Origin: Deltaproteobacteria bacterium
GTDB lineage: Bacteria; Myxococcota; Myxococcia; SLRQ01
Length of the DNA: 64,000 bases
Direction of reading: 5' to 3'
Assembly: GCA_029210625.1 (NCBI GenBank)
Contig: JARGFU010000009.1
Location: 124,001-188,000 of the forward strand
Part shown: in pieces, positions 45,314-53,208 of the stretch
Position numbering within the stretch: position 1 is the first letter of the stretch
Layout: each line of letters begins with the position of its first letter
Notes under the pieces: generated by a model
Told to the model about the DNA's origin: nothing
Database searches by the model: none
Seen by the model: the letters and a program-made list of their open reading frames with translations, nothing else
Made by a program: the position numbers and the translations under genes

Positions 45314-45886
45314 CTACTCGACCTCTTCGTCTCCCTCGCCCTCGTCTCCGCCGACTTCGTCATCGCCGCCCTCGGCGGCCTCCATCTCGGCCTGCTGACG
45401 CTTCATCTCGGCTTCCATCTCGCGCTGCATCTCGCCGACGTCGACGCCCAGGGCCTCCATGCTGCCCAGGGCGGCCTCGGCGGCGGCGGCGCCCGCGGCC
45501 TCGGGCTCGGCCTGCTGCCACTCCTCGAAGGAGTTGTAGCCGGCCTCCTTGGCGGCGGACTCCATCTTGGCGGCCTGCCCGGCGGCGGCGGCGCCGCAGG
45601 CCACGGTGCAGGCGGTGGTGGCGCCACCGGCCAGGATGCCGAGGATGGCGATGACGATGCCGGCCACGGCGGCGCCCTTGCCGGCGCCCCCGACCTGCCC
45701 GGCCTTCTTCACCCCCATGATCGAGAGGATGAGCGCGACGACCGCGGCGCCCAGGCCCGCGAAGGGCATGAAGAAGAGGATCAGCCCGATGATCGCGATC
45801 ACCAGGCCTGCGATGGCGATACCGTTGCCTCCACCCGACCCGCTGGGGGCGGCTTCCTGCGGCATTCCTTGATCCGGAGTGGTCAT
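45314..45886 (-). CDS. Small Gly/Ala-rich membrane protein with acidic coiled tail
   Basis: The 190-residue protein has a polar N-terminus, then two hydrophobic helices (I-A-I-A-G-L-V-I-A-I-I-G-L-I-L-F-F and G-L-G-A-A-V-V-A-L-I-L-S-I-M-G) and a third (A-G-I-V-I-A-I-L-G-I-L-A-G-G-A-T-T). A Glu/Met-rich helix and a tail of almost only Glu, Asp and Gly follow. The first two helices resemble DUF4190-type membrane domains. The role is unknown. Its Shine-Dalgarno is tied up in a hairpin (45895-45916). It sits between lgt and pheT on the same strand. Confidence 0.75.
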   Translation of the reverse strand: MTTPDQGMPQEAAPSGSGGGNGIAIAGLVIAIIGLILFFMPFAGLGAAVVALILSIMGVKKAGQVGGAGKGAAVAGIVIAILGILAGGATTACTVACGAAAAGQAAKMESAAKEAGYNSFEEWQQAEPEAAGAAAAEAALGSMEALGVDVGEMQREMEAEMKRQQAEMEAAEGGDDEVGGDEGEGDEEVE

Positions 45887-45891
45887 GCGTT

Positions 45892-45916
45892 CTCCTCCCG
45901 AAGGGATGTTCGGGAG
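45892..45916 (-). promoter_or_regulatory. Hairpin sequestering the Shine-Dalgarno of the 45314-45886 gene
   Basis: CTCCCGAA (45895-45902) pairs with TTCGGGAG (45909-45916), an 8-bp stem with a 6-nt loop. On the mRNA its 3' arm is TTCGGGAG, whose last bases belong to GGGAGGAG (45892-45899), the Shine-Dalgarno for the ATG at 45886. Translation may thus be conditional. Confidence 0.45.
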
Positions 45917-46012
45917 CGATCACCACCCCCGAGTTTTCGACCAGGCTCTCTTCTCTAGCCCGGCTCGCGGGCTGGAGCCAAGAGACCCCGCAGGGCTCCG
46001 GTTCAGGCCGGA

Positions 46013-48442
46013 TCAGCCCCGCAGGAGGGCGCCGGCCTCGGCCTGCAGCCGCTCGAGGAGGGCTGCCTGCAGGGCGTCGGCCTCCTCGTCCTTCAGGGTG
46101 CGATCGGGGGCGAGGAACTTGAGGGAGAAGGCCAGGGAGCGCTTCCCCTCCCCGACCTGCTCGCCGGCGTAGACGTCGAAGAGGCGCACGTCCTCGATCC
46201 GCACCCCGAGCTCCTCGGCCGCGGGCAGGGGCGCCCGCAGGAGCGCGAGGAGGGAGGCGGCCGGGAGGGCCTCGTCCACCACCACCGCGAGATCCCGCAG
46301 CAGCGGAGGGAAGCGCGGCAGGGAGGGTGCGCTGGCCAGGAGGTGCGCGGCCGCGGCGAGCGGCTTCACGTCGACCTCGAGCAGCATGACGCCCCGGGGC
46401 AGATCCAGCTCACCCGCGATGCGCGGATGGAGCTCTCCCATCCAGCCGATGGCCTCGCCCCCCAGCAGGACGCTGGCGGCGGTGCGGGGGTGGAGCCAGG
46501 GGTGGGCCTCGGCGGCGGCGACGACCTCGAGCCTGGCCACGGCGAGCAGCCGGGCGGCGGCCTCGAGGACGCCCTTGAGGTCGTAGAAGTCGCTGGCGGC
46601 CTCCTCCACCGACCAGCCGCGCTCGGATCGCGGCCCCCAGAAGAGGACGGCGAAGCGCTCGGGCTCGCGGGTGCTCTCGCCGGGGGCGCTCGCGGGCAGG
46701 TAGGCGCGGCCCAGCTCGAAGAGGCGGACCCGCTCGGCGAGGAAGCGCCGGTTGAGGAGCAGGTTGGTCAGCAGGCTCTGGCTCACCATGGTCCGCATCA
46801 CCGACTGCTCGCTGGAGAGGGGGTTGGTGATCCGGATCGGCTGCCGGGCGCCGTCGAGGGCCGCGACCAGCTCGGGCGCGAGGAAGCTGTAGTTCACCAC
46901 CTCGCTGGCGTCGGCGGCCAGGGCTGCCTCCCGCAGCCGCCGCAGCACGGCGGAGGTGGGATCGTGCGCCTCGATGGCCGCCATCGGCCGATCCTGCGGG
47001 GGCAGGAGCGAGGGGATGATGCCGTAGCCCTCGATGCGGGCGATCTCCTCGATCAGGTCGATCTCCCGCGACATCTCCGTGCGGAAGGAGGGCGCGAGCA
47101 GCTCGGTGCGGTCCTCCTTCGTCTCGGCGAACTCGAAGCCGAGGCGGCCGAGGATCTCGTGCTGCCGCTCGAGGCTCACGGGGGTCCCCAGCACCTGCTC
47201 CACGCGCCCGTGCCGCAGGGTGACCCGCTGCAGCTCGTAGGGCCGGGCCTGGGTGTCCACCAGCCCCGGAGCGACCTCGCCCCCGGCCAGCTCGGCGAAG
47301 AGGGCCGCGGCGCGGTCGGCGGCGACCGGCACCATGAGGGGATCGGCGCCCCGCTCGAAGCGGTGGGAGGCCTCGGTGTGAAGCCCGTGGCGGCGGGCCG
47401 TGCGGCGGATGACCGTCGCCTCGAAGTGGGCGCTCTCGAGGAGCACCCGGGTCGTGCTGTCCCGCACCTCGGAGAGCTCGCCGCCCATCACGCCGGCCAG
47501 GGCGACCCCCCGATCGGCGTCGCCGATGAGGAGGTCGGCCGGATCGAGCACCCGCTCGACTCCGTCGAGGGTGGTGAAGCGCTCCCCCTCCCCGGCCCAG
47601 CGCACCCGGATCCGCTCCTCGTGGAGGTGATCCAGATCGAAGGCGTGGAGCGGGTGGCCGAGCTCCATCAGGACGTAGTTCGTCACGTCGACGACGTTGG
47701 AGATCGGGCGCACGCCGCAGAGCTGCAGGCGGGCCTGCATCCAGGCCGGCGAGGGGCCCATCTTCAAGCCCTCGATGATCCGGGCGGCGTAGCGCCGGCA
47801 GCCCTCGGGGGCCTCGATCTCGATCCGGGTCAGCTCCGCGGCGCCCTGCCCCGCCTCGGGGACCACCGAGCTCGGCGAGAGCAGCGGGACGCCCAGCACC
47901 GCGGCCACGTCGCGCGCCACGCCCAGGTGGGAGAGCGCGTCGGGGCGGTTCGGCGTGATGCCCAGGGTGTAGACGACGTCGTCCATCCCCAGGGCGGCGG
48001 CCAGGGAGCCGCCGATCTTCGCGTCGGCGGCCAGATCCATGATGCCGCTGTGATCGTCGCCGAGGCCGAGCTCCTTCGCCGAGCAGAGCATGCCCGCCGA
48101 GGGCACGCCCCGCACCTTGCGGGCGCCGATCTCCAGGCCGCCGGGGAGGGTCACGCCGGGGGTCGCGAAGGCGACCCGCATCCCGGCCCGCACGTTGGGC
48201 GCGCCGCAGACGACGGTCTGGGTTCCGGAGCCGTCGCTCACCTGACAGACCGAGAGCTTGTCGGCGTCGGGGTGCCTCTCGACCGAGAGGACCTCGCCGA
48301 CGATCATCCCGCGCAGGCCCTCGCCCGGGCGCTCGATCTCCTCGACCTCGAGCCCGACGTTGGTGAGGAGCTCGGCGAGCGCGTTGGCCTCCGGCAGCTC
48401 GCCGTCGACGAGCTGCTGCAACCAGCCGTGGACGATCTTCAT
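46013..48442 (-). CDS. pheT: Phenylalanyl-tRNA synthetase beta subunit
   Basis: The 809-residue protein has the full bacterial PheT order. It begins M-K-I-V-H-G-W-L, then an EMAP/OB tRNA-binding domain (G-M-I-V-G-E-V-L-S-V-E-R-H-P-D-A-D-K-L), B3/B4 editing domain, B5 DNA-binding-like domain, a catalytic-like core (A-R-I-E-G-Y-G-I-I-P), and a C-terminal FDX-ACB anticodon-binding domain (F-P-P-L-L-R-D-L-A-V-V-V-D-E). It partners PheS to charge tRNA-Phe and edits Tyr-tRNA-Phe. Its start overlaps the pheS stop by 4 bp. Confidence 0.97.
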   Translation of the reverse strand: MKIVHGWLQQLVDGELPEANALAELLTNVGLEVEEIERPGEGLRGMIVGEVLSVERHPDADKLSVCQVSDGSGTQTVVCGAPNVRAGMRVAFATPGVTLPGGLEIGARKVRGVPSAGMLCSAKELGLGDDHSGIMDLAADAKIGGSLAAALGMDDVVYTLGITPNRPDALSHLGVARDVAAVLGVPLLSPSSVVPEAGQGAAELTRIEIEAPEGCRRYAARIIEGLKMGPSPAWMQARLQLCGVRPISNVVDVTNYVLMELGHPLHAFDLDHLHEERIRVRWAGEGERFTTLDGVERVLDPADLLIGDADRGVALAGVMGGELSEVRDSTTRVLLESAHFEATVIRRTARRHGLHTEASHRFERGADPLMVPVAADRAAALFAELAGGEVAPGLVDTQARPYELQRVTLRHGRVEQVLGTPVSLERQHEILGRLGFEFAETKEDRTELLAPSFRTEMSREIDLIEEIARIEGYGIIPSLLPPQDRPMAAIEAHDPTSAVLRRLREAALAADASEVVNYSFLAPELVAALDGARQPIRITNPLSSEQSVMRTMVSQSLLTNLLLNRRFLAERVRLFELGRAYLPASAPGESTREPERFAVLFWGPRSERGWSVEEAASDFYDLKGVLEAAARLLAVARLEVVAAAEAHPWLHPRTAASVLLGGEAIGWMGELHPRIAGELDLPRGVMLLEVDVKPLAAAAHLLASAPSLPRFPPLLRDLAVVVDEALPAASLLALLRAPLPAAEELGVRIEDVRLFDVYAGEQVGEGKRSLAFSLKFLAPDRTLKDEEADALQAALLERLQAEAGALLRG

Positions 48443-49554
48443 CGGGCGAAGCTCCCCAGGAAGCGCAGGTCGTTGTCGAAGAGGAGCCGGAGGTCCTCGA
48501 CCCGGTGGCGCAGGAGCGCGATGCGATCGACGCCCATGCCGAAGGCGAAGCCGCTGACCTTCTCCGGGTCGTAGCCCACGTGGGCGAAGACGCCGGGGTC
48601 GACCATGCCTGCCCCGAGGATCTCGAGCCAGCCGGTGTCCGAGCAGGTGCGGCAGCCCTTGCCCTCGCAGAGGGTGCAGGTCACGTCGACCTCGGCCGAG
48701 GGCTCGGTGAACTGGAAGTAGGAGGGGCGCAGGCGGATGCGTGTCTCCTCCCCGAAGAAGACCCGGGCGAAGCGCTCGAGGGTCCCCTTGAGGTGGGCCA
48801 TGGTGATGCCCTCCTCCACCCAGAGCCCCTCGATCTGGTGGAACATCGGGGTGTGGGTGACGTCCGAGTCCCGCCGGTAGACCTTGCCGGGGCAGATGAC
48901 CCGGATCGGCGGCGGGTGCCGGAGCATGGTGCGGACCTGCACCGGCGAGGTGTGGGTCCGCAGCAGCACCTTCCCGGGCTCGGGGCCCCGGCCGCCTCCG
49001 GCCGTCAGGGCCGCGGCGGGGTGGGCCTCGTCCACGAAGAGGGTGTCCTGCATGTCCCGGGCGGGGTGATCCGCCGGGATGCCCAGGGCCTCGAAGTTGT
49101 AGAAGTCGCCCTCGATCTCGGGGCCGTCGGCGACCTGGAAGCCCATCCGCCGGAAGACCTCGACGAGGTCCTCCATCGTGCTCATGACGGGGTGCCGAGC
49201 GCCGGTGTGGACCGGCCGCCCGGGCAGGGTCACGTCGATGGGCGGGCCCGCGACCTCGGCCTCGAGCATCCGGCGGCGGGCGTCGTCCTTGGCGGACTCG
49301 ACCGCGGCCGTGATGGCATCCCGGACCCGGTTGGCCACCTGCCCCACCTGGGGCCGGGCCTCGGCCGAGAGCTTCCCCATGGCCTTGAGGATCTTGCTGA
49401 CCTCGCCCTTCTTGCCGAGGTAGCCCACCCGGACGGACTCGACCGCCTCGAGAGGCCTCGCCTCGGCGAGCGAGCGCGCCAGCTCCTCGCCGGCGCGCCG
49501 CTCGGCGTCTTCCAGATCCCCGATGAGCCGCTCCGGGGAGCCCTCACCCGACAT
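48439..49554 (-). CDS. pheS: Phenylalanyl-tRNA synthetase alpha subunit
   Basis: The 371-residue protein has an N-terminal coiled coil, the class II motif 1 region (H-P-V-M-S-T-M-E-D-L-V-E-V-F-R-R-M-G-F), motif 2 (F-H-Q-I-E-G-L-W-V), and motif 3 (G-F-A-F-G-M-G-V-D-R-I-A-L-L-R). A cysteine cluster C-T-L-C-x4-C-x2-C precedes S-D-T-G-W-L-E-I, as in several other bacterial PheS, and may bind zinc. The ATG at 49554 is chosen by the family N-terminus. It lies 2 bp after rplT. Confidence 0.97.
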   Translation of the reverse strand: MSGEGSPERLIGDLEDAERRAGEELARSLAEARPLEAVESVRVGYLGKKGEVSKILKAMGKLSAEARPQVGQVANRVRDAITAAVESAKDDARRRMLEAEVAGPPIDVTLPGRPVHTGARHPVMSTMEDLVEVFRRMGFQVADGPEIEGDFYNFEALGIPADHPARDMQDTLFVDEAHPAAALTAGGGRGPEPGKVLLRTHTSPVQVRTMLRHPPPIRVICPGKVYRRDSDVTHTPMFHQIEGLWVEEGITMAHLKGTLERFARVFFGEETRIRLRPSYFQFTEPSAEVDVTCTLCEGKGCRTCSDTGWLEILGAGMVDPGVFAHVGYDPEKVSGFAFGMGVDRIALLRHRVEDLRLLFDNDLRFLGSFAR

Positions 49555-49556
49555 GG

Positions 49557-49910
49557 CTACTGCTCGAGGTTGGCGGCCGCCACGATCGCGGCGAAGCCCT
49601 CGGCGTCGTGGTAGGCGATCTCGGCCATCACCTTGCGGTCGACCTCGATGCCGGCATGCTTGAGGCCGGCGATGAGGCGGCTGTAGGTGGTGCCGTTCTG
49701 GCGGGCCGCGGCGTTGATCCGGGCGATCCAGAGGGCGCGGAAGTGGCGCTTGCGCTGCTTCCGATCCCGGGTGGCGTTCTCGCGGGCCTTGTCGACCGCT
49801 TCCTGGCCACGCCGGATGGTGTTCTTCCGGCGACCCCGGAAGCCCTCGGCGTTCTTCAGAATCCGCTTGCGACGCTGCCGCCGCTGAGCTCCTGCGCTCT
49901 TGACTCTCAT
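49557..49910 (-). CDS. rplT: 50S ribosomal protein L20
   Basis: The 117-residue basic protein has the L20 pattern [23 protein letters not shown]-style opening, then [13 protein letters not shown] and [11 protein letters not shown]. It starts assembly of the 50S subunit and in many bacteria represses its own operon. AAAGGAG precedes the ATG. The 116-bp leader to rpmI contains a hairpin (CCCC...CGGGG type near 49970), possibly an L20 regulatory site. Confidence 0.96.
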   Translation of the reverse strand: MRVKSAGAQRRQRRKRILKNAEGFRGRRKNTIRRGQEAVDKARENATRDRKQRKRHFRALWIARINAAARQNGTTYSRLIAGLKHAGIEVDRKVMAEIAYHDAEGFAAIVAAANLEQ

Positions 49911-50026
49911 CTCGAGACTCCTTTCGCCCCGGTCCGATGGCGGCGCTCGCCTCGCCCGGGAGCGGCTTCACCCCGTTCTTCGGGGCTCACCGACTTTGTT
50001 GGTTACTGCTGGGGGGAGCAGCTTCC

Positions 50027-50230
50027 CTAACCGTAGGGGAGCAGCTCCTTGCGGACGCGCTTGGCGTCCGGATCGGCCATCGTGGAGGTCCCACGAAGGT
50101 TCCGCTTCTGCTTCTGGGACTTGGAGAAGGTCAGCATGTGACGGGTGTGCGCATGCTTGAACTTCACCTTGCCCGACTTCCGGATCTTGAACCGCTTCGC
50201 GGCTCCCCGGTTCGACTTCAACTTCGACAT
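50027..50230 (-). CDS. rpmI: 50S ribosomal protein L35
   Basis: The 67-residue basic protein reads K-L-K-S-N-R-G-A-A-K-R-F-K-I-R-K-S-G-K near its start and has the H-M-L-T-F-S-K-S-Q-K-Q-K-R-N-L-R pattern of L35. The ATG at 50230 follows GTAGGAACG. It lies between infC and rplT in the standard infC-rpmI-rplT order. Confidence 0.95.
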   Translation of the reverse strand: MSKLKSNRGAAKRFKIRKSGKVKFKHAHTRHMLTFSKSQKQKRNLRGTSTMADPDAKRVRKELLPYG

Positions 50231-50246
50231 CGTTCCTACTCCTTCG

Positions 50247-50927
50247 CTAGTTCGTCTCGGCGGCGGCCGGTGCCTCGGGCTGCTCACCCTGGCTCTCGAC
50301 CTCCACCTTCTTCTTTTCGGCGGGCTTCTCGCTGGTCTTCTCGCTGCTCGATCCCTTGGAGGTCTTCCATCCGCTCTGCTGGGCGGCCTTCGGGGCCAGG
50401 ATCATGTGCATGGTTCGGCCTTCCATCTTCGGCGACGCCTCGACCTTGGCGAGATCGTCCACCGCGGCGGCGACGGTCTGCAGGCGCTTGATGGCGATGT
50501 CCTTGTGGATGACCTCCCGGCCCCGGAACATGATCGTGACCTTGACCTTGTCGCCCGCCTCGATGAAGCGGCGCACGTGCTTCAGCTTGAAGTCGTAGTC
50601 GTGATCGTCGGTCTTGGGGCGGAGCTTGACCTCCTTGAGCTCCTGATGGGTCTGATTTCGCTTGGCTTCGGCCTGCTTCTTCTTCTGCAGGTACTTGTAC
50701 TTGCCGAAATCCAGGATCTTGCAGACGGGCGGCCGAGCCTCCGGGGCGACCTCGACGAGATCGAGTCCGGCGTCCTCGGCTCGCTTGAGCGCAATATCCG
50801 TGGGCATCACCCCGAGGTTCTCGCCGTCGGCTCCGACGACCATCACCTCGCGGGCGCGAATTCTCATGTTGATCCGGGGACCTCGATCGGCATTTCGTTC
50901 GCGGTCGAACCGTCTGAATCGTCGGAT
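50247..50927 (-). CDS. infC: Translation initiation factor IF-3 (Dsg-like), probable AUC start
   Basis: IF-3 selects the start codon and keeps ribosomal subunits apart. Core motifs are visible: R-I-R-A-R-E-V-M-V-V, A-P-E-A-R-P-P-V-C-K-I-L-D-F-G-K-Y-K-Y, K-L-R-P-K-T-D-D-H-D-Y, and V-T-I-M-F-R-G-R-E. After L-A-P-K there is a Lys/Glu/Ser/Ala-rich extension of about 45 residues. The only ATG nearby (50934-50936) directly abuts the Shine-Dalgarno AGGAGG and is too close to be used. An ATC codon at 50925-50927 has 9-nt spacing. Myxococcus dsg, an IF-3 homologue, is known to start at AUC and to carry a C-terminal extension. The start codon is therefore inferred; the 226-residue protein is certain. 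Confidence 0.93.
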   Translation of the reverse strand: MRRFRRFDRERNADRGPRINMRIRAREVMVVGADGENLGVMPTDIALKRAEDAGLDLVEVAPEARPPVCKILDFGKYKYLQKKKQAEAKRNQTHQELKEVKLRPKTDDHDYDFKLKHVRRFIEAGDKVKVTIMFRGREVIHKDIAIKRLQTVAAAVDDLAKVEASPKMEGRTMHMILAPKAAQQSGWKTSKGSSSEKTSEKPAEKKKVEVESQGEQPEAPAAAETN

Positions 50928-50936
50928 GGCTGACAT

Positions 50937-50942
50937 CCTCCT
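50937..50942 (-). promoter_or_regulatory. Shine-Dalgarno that decides the infC start
   Basis: AGGAGG on the minus strand. It touches the ATG at 50934-50936 with no spacer, but lies 9 nt from the ATC at 50927, the optimal distance. This supports the non-canonical AUC start, a device used for IF-3 autoregulation in other bacteria. Confidence 0.7.
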
Positions 50943-50993
50943 GGAAGGGTCTCTCTTGCCCCACCGCGAGGCGGCGGGAGCGGCAAGCCGCGA

Positions 50994-51021
50994 ACGATAC
51001 TCAAGCGGCTTGCGCTGTCAA
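50994..51021 (-). promoter_or_regulatory. Promoter between thrS and infC
   Basis: TTGACA (51016-51021), 16 nt, TATCGT (50994-50999) on the minus strand. The start near 50988 would put a CTTGCC/GGCAAG hairpin (50955-50960 and 50982-50987 on the plus strand) at the very 5' end of the leader. infC-rpmI-rplT-pheST thus has its own promoter besides read-through from thrS. Confidence 0.6.
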
Positions 51022-51047
51022 GCGGCGCAGGGGCCGGATCTTTCGTT

Positions 51048-53000
51048 TCAGGGCAACTCCGGGGCAGATTCCCCCAGTTTCGGGCGCCGGGCGGCGGCCG
51101 CGAGGCGCTCGACCAGGGCCTCTCGGGCGAGGAAGCCCTCGTCCGCCCCACCCCGCAGGCGCAAGCTGGCCCCGCCCTCCTCGACCTCCTTGTCGCCCAG
51201 GACCAGCACCGCCGGCACCTTCTGGAGCGAGAAGCGCCGGATCTTGGCGTTCATCTTGTCGGAGGCCTCATCGACCTTCACCCGGATCCCGGCGGCCTTC
51301 AGGTCGGCGGCCAGGGCCAGGGCGGCCTCGAGGTGGCGGTCGGCGATGGTGACGATCCCGACCTGCACCGGAGAGAGCCAGAAGGGGAAGGCCCCGGCGT
51401 GGTGCTCGGTGAGCACGCCCACGAAGCGCTCGATGGAGCCCAGCAGGGCCCGGTGGATGACGTAGGGGCGGTGCGCGGCGTTGTCGCTCCCCACAAACTC
51501 CAGGTCGAAGCGCTCGGGGAGGTTGAAGTCGAACTGCACCGTCGAGCACTGCCAGGTCCGCCCGATGGCATCCTTGAGCTTCAGATCGATCTTCGGGCCG
51601 TAGAAGGCGCCGCCGCCCTCGTCGATCTTGTAGTCGAGCCCCGCCGCGGTGGCGGCCTTCTCCAGGGCCTTCGTGGCCCGGTCCCATTCCTCGGGCTCAC
51701 CGACGGCCTTCTCGGGCATGGTCGAGACGTAGGCCTCGAACTCGCTGAAGCCGAAGGTGCGCAGGATCTGGAGGCAGAAGTTCACCACGTCGACGACCTG
51801 CTCCTCGAGGTTCTCGGGGGCCACGAAGAGGTGGGCGTCGTCCTGGGTGAAGCCGCGGACCCGCATCAGGCCGTGGAGGGTGCCGCTGCGCTCGTAGCGG
51901 TAGACCGTCCCGAGCTCGGCGAACTTCAGGGGGAGCTCGCGGTAGCTGCGGTGCCCGTGCTTGTAGATCATCATGTGGAAGGGGCAGTTCATCGGCTTCG
52001 CGTAGAAGCTCTGCCCTTCCAGCTCCATCTCCGGGTACATCCCCTCCTTGTAGAAGTCGAGGTGACCGCTGGTCTCCCAGAGGGTCGCCCGGCCGACGTG
52101 GGGGGAGTAGACGAGGTCGTAACCGGCCGCGAGGTGCTCGTCCCGCCAGAGATCCTCGATCTGCTTGCGGATCAGGGCGCCGTTCGGATGCCAGAGGATG
52201 AGGCCGCCGCCGACCTTCTCGTCCACCGAGAAGAGGTCGAGCTCCTTGCCCAGCTTGCGGTGGTCGCGCTTCTTCGCCTCCTCGAGGCGCTCGAGGTGGG
52301 CCTTGAGCTCCTTCTTGTCGGTGAAGGCGGTGCCGTAGATCCGCTGGAGCTGCTCGTTGCCCTCCTGGCCGCCCTGGTAGGCGCCGGCCACCGAGAGCAC
52401 CTTGAAGGCCTTGATCTTGCCGGTGTCGGAGAGGTGCGGGCCCCGGCACATGTCCTCGAACTCGCCGTGCTTGTAGAAGGAGATCTCGGCGTCCTCGGGG
52501 AGGCGCTCGATGATCGCGGCCTTGTAGCGCTGGCCCGTCTCCTCGACCCACTTCAGGGCCTCCTCGCGGCCGCAAGAGCGCTTCACGAAGGGCGCGCCCT
52601 CCTTGAGGAGCTTCTTGCACTCCTCCTCGATCCTCTCGAGGTCCTCGGGGGTGAAGGGATCCACGCCGCCGATGTCGTAGAAGAAGCCCATCTCGGTGGC
52701 CGGGCCGTCGTCGAAGACCGCGCCGGGGAAGAGGCGCTGCACCGCCGAGGCGAGGATGTGGGCCGCCGAGTGGCGCAGCCGCATCAGGCCCTCCTCGTCC
52801 CGGGAGGTGAAGATCTTCAGGGCGCTGTCCTTCTCGATGGGCGCGCCGAGGTCGACCTCGACCCCGTCCAGGGAAGCGCCGAGCGCCGCGCGCAGGAGAC
52901 CCTCGCCGATCTGCTCCCGGATAAACTCGGACACCGGGGTGCCGGCGGCGACCTGCTTCTGGCTGCCGTCTGGGAGGGAGACCTTCACTTCGCTGCTCAT
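51048..53000 (-). CDS. thrS: Threonyl-tRNA synthetase
   Basis: The 650-residue protein has an N-terminal TGS domain (V-S-L-P-D-G-S), an editing domain with R-H-S-A-A-H-I-L-A-S-A-V, and the class II catalytic core (M-N-C-P-F-H-M-M-I-Y-K with the zinc-ligand Cys; R-Y-E-R-S-G-T-L-H-G-L-M-R-V-R-G-F; H-R-A-L-L-G-S-I-E-R-F). The C-terminal anticodon-binding domain follows. AAAGGAACGAAGCG precedes the ATG. No T-box or thr-operator-like leader is recognisable in the 86 bp upstream; instead the tRNA-Val gene and its hairpin lie there. Confidence 0.97.
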   Translation of the reverse strand: MSSEVKVSLPDGSQKQVAAGTPVSEFIREQIGEGLLRAALGASLDGVEVDLGAPIEKDSALKIFTSRDEEGLMRLRHSAAHILASAVQRLFPGAVFDDGPATEMGFFYDIGGVDPFTPEDLERIEEECKKLLKEGAPFVKRSCGREEALKWVEETGQRYKAAIIERLPEDAEISFYKHGEFEDMCRGPHLSDTGKIKAFKVLSVAGAYQGGQEGNEQLQRIYGTAFTDKKELKAHLERLEEAKKRDHRKLGKELDLFSVDEKVGGGLILWHPNGALIRKQIEDLWRDEHLAAGYDLVYSPHVGRATLWETSGHLDFYKEGMYPEMELEGQSFYAKPMNCPFHMMIYKHGHRSYRELPLKFAELGTVYRYERSGTLHGLMRVRGFTQDDAHLFVAPENLEEQVVDVVNFCLQILRTFGFSEFEAYVSTMPEKAVGEPEEWDRATKALEKAATAAGLDYKIDEGGGAFYGPKIDLKLKDAIGRTWQCSTVQFDFNLPERFDLEFVGSDNAAHRPYVIHRALLGSIERFVGVLTEHHAGAFPFWLSPVQVGIVTIADRHLEAALALAADLKAAGIRVKVDEASDKMNAKIRRFSLQKVPAVLVLGDKEVEEGGASLRLRGGADEGFLAREALVERLAAAARRPKLGESAPELP

Positions 53001-53048
53001 CGCTTCGTTCCTTTGCGGCTGCTGGAGCCATCCTGCTCCACGAACACG

Positions 53049-53082
53049 AACGCCACGACCCTCTTGCGTGGGCCGTGGCGTT
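53049..53082 (-). terminator. Hairpin between tRNA-Val and thrS
   Basis: AACGCCACG (53049-53057) and CGTGGCGTT (53074-53082) give a 9-bp stem, with a further GC extension inside. It begins 4 nt after the tRNA 3' end and is followed on the minus strand by CGTGTTCG, so it lacks a T-tract. Leaky termination or a processing signal before thrS is likely. Confidence 0.55.
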
Positions 53083-53086
53083 CTCT

Positions 53087-53161
53087 TGGTAGGCGCGAGT
53101 GGTTTCGAACCACCGACCTCTACCGTGTCAAGGTAGCGCTCTACCCCTGAGCTACGCGCCT
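53087..53161 (-). tRNA. tRNA-Val (anticodon GAC)
   Basis: This 75-nt tRNA has acceptor AGGCGCG/CGCGCCT, D-arm GCTC...GAGC, anticodon stem CTACC/GGTAG with loop TTGACAC (anticodon GAC), T-arm GGTGG TTCGAAA CCACT, discriminator A, and encoded CCA. Confidence 0.95.
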
Positions 53162-53208
53162 GTATCCGTACTGCGAGACGGGAGATTTATGCTCGCGCCG
53201 CCCGGGTG

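Noticed and set aside
51048-53086. Possible T-box or threonine attenuator upstream of thrS
   Set aside because: Only 86 bp separate thrS from tRNA-Val; no T-box motif or Thr-codon-rich leader peptide is present.
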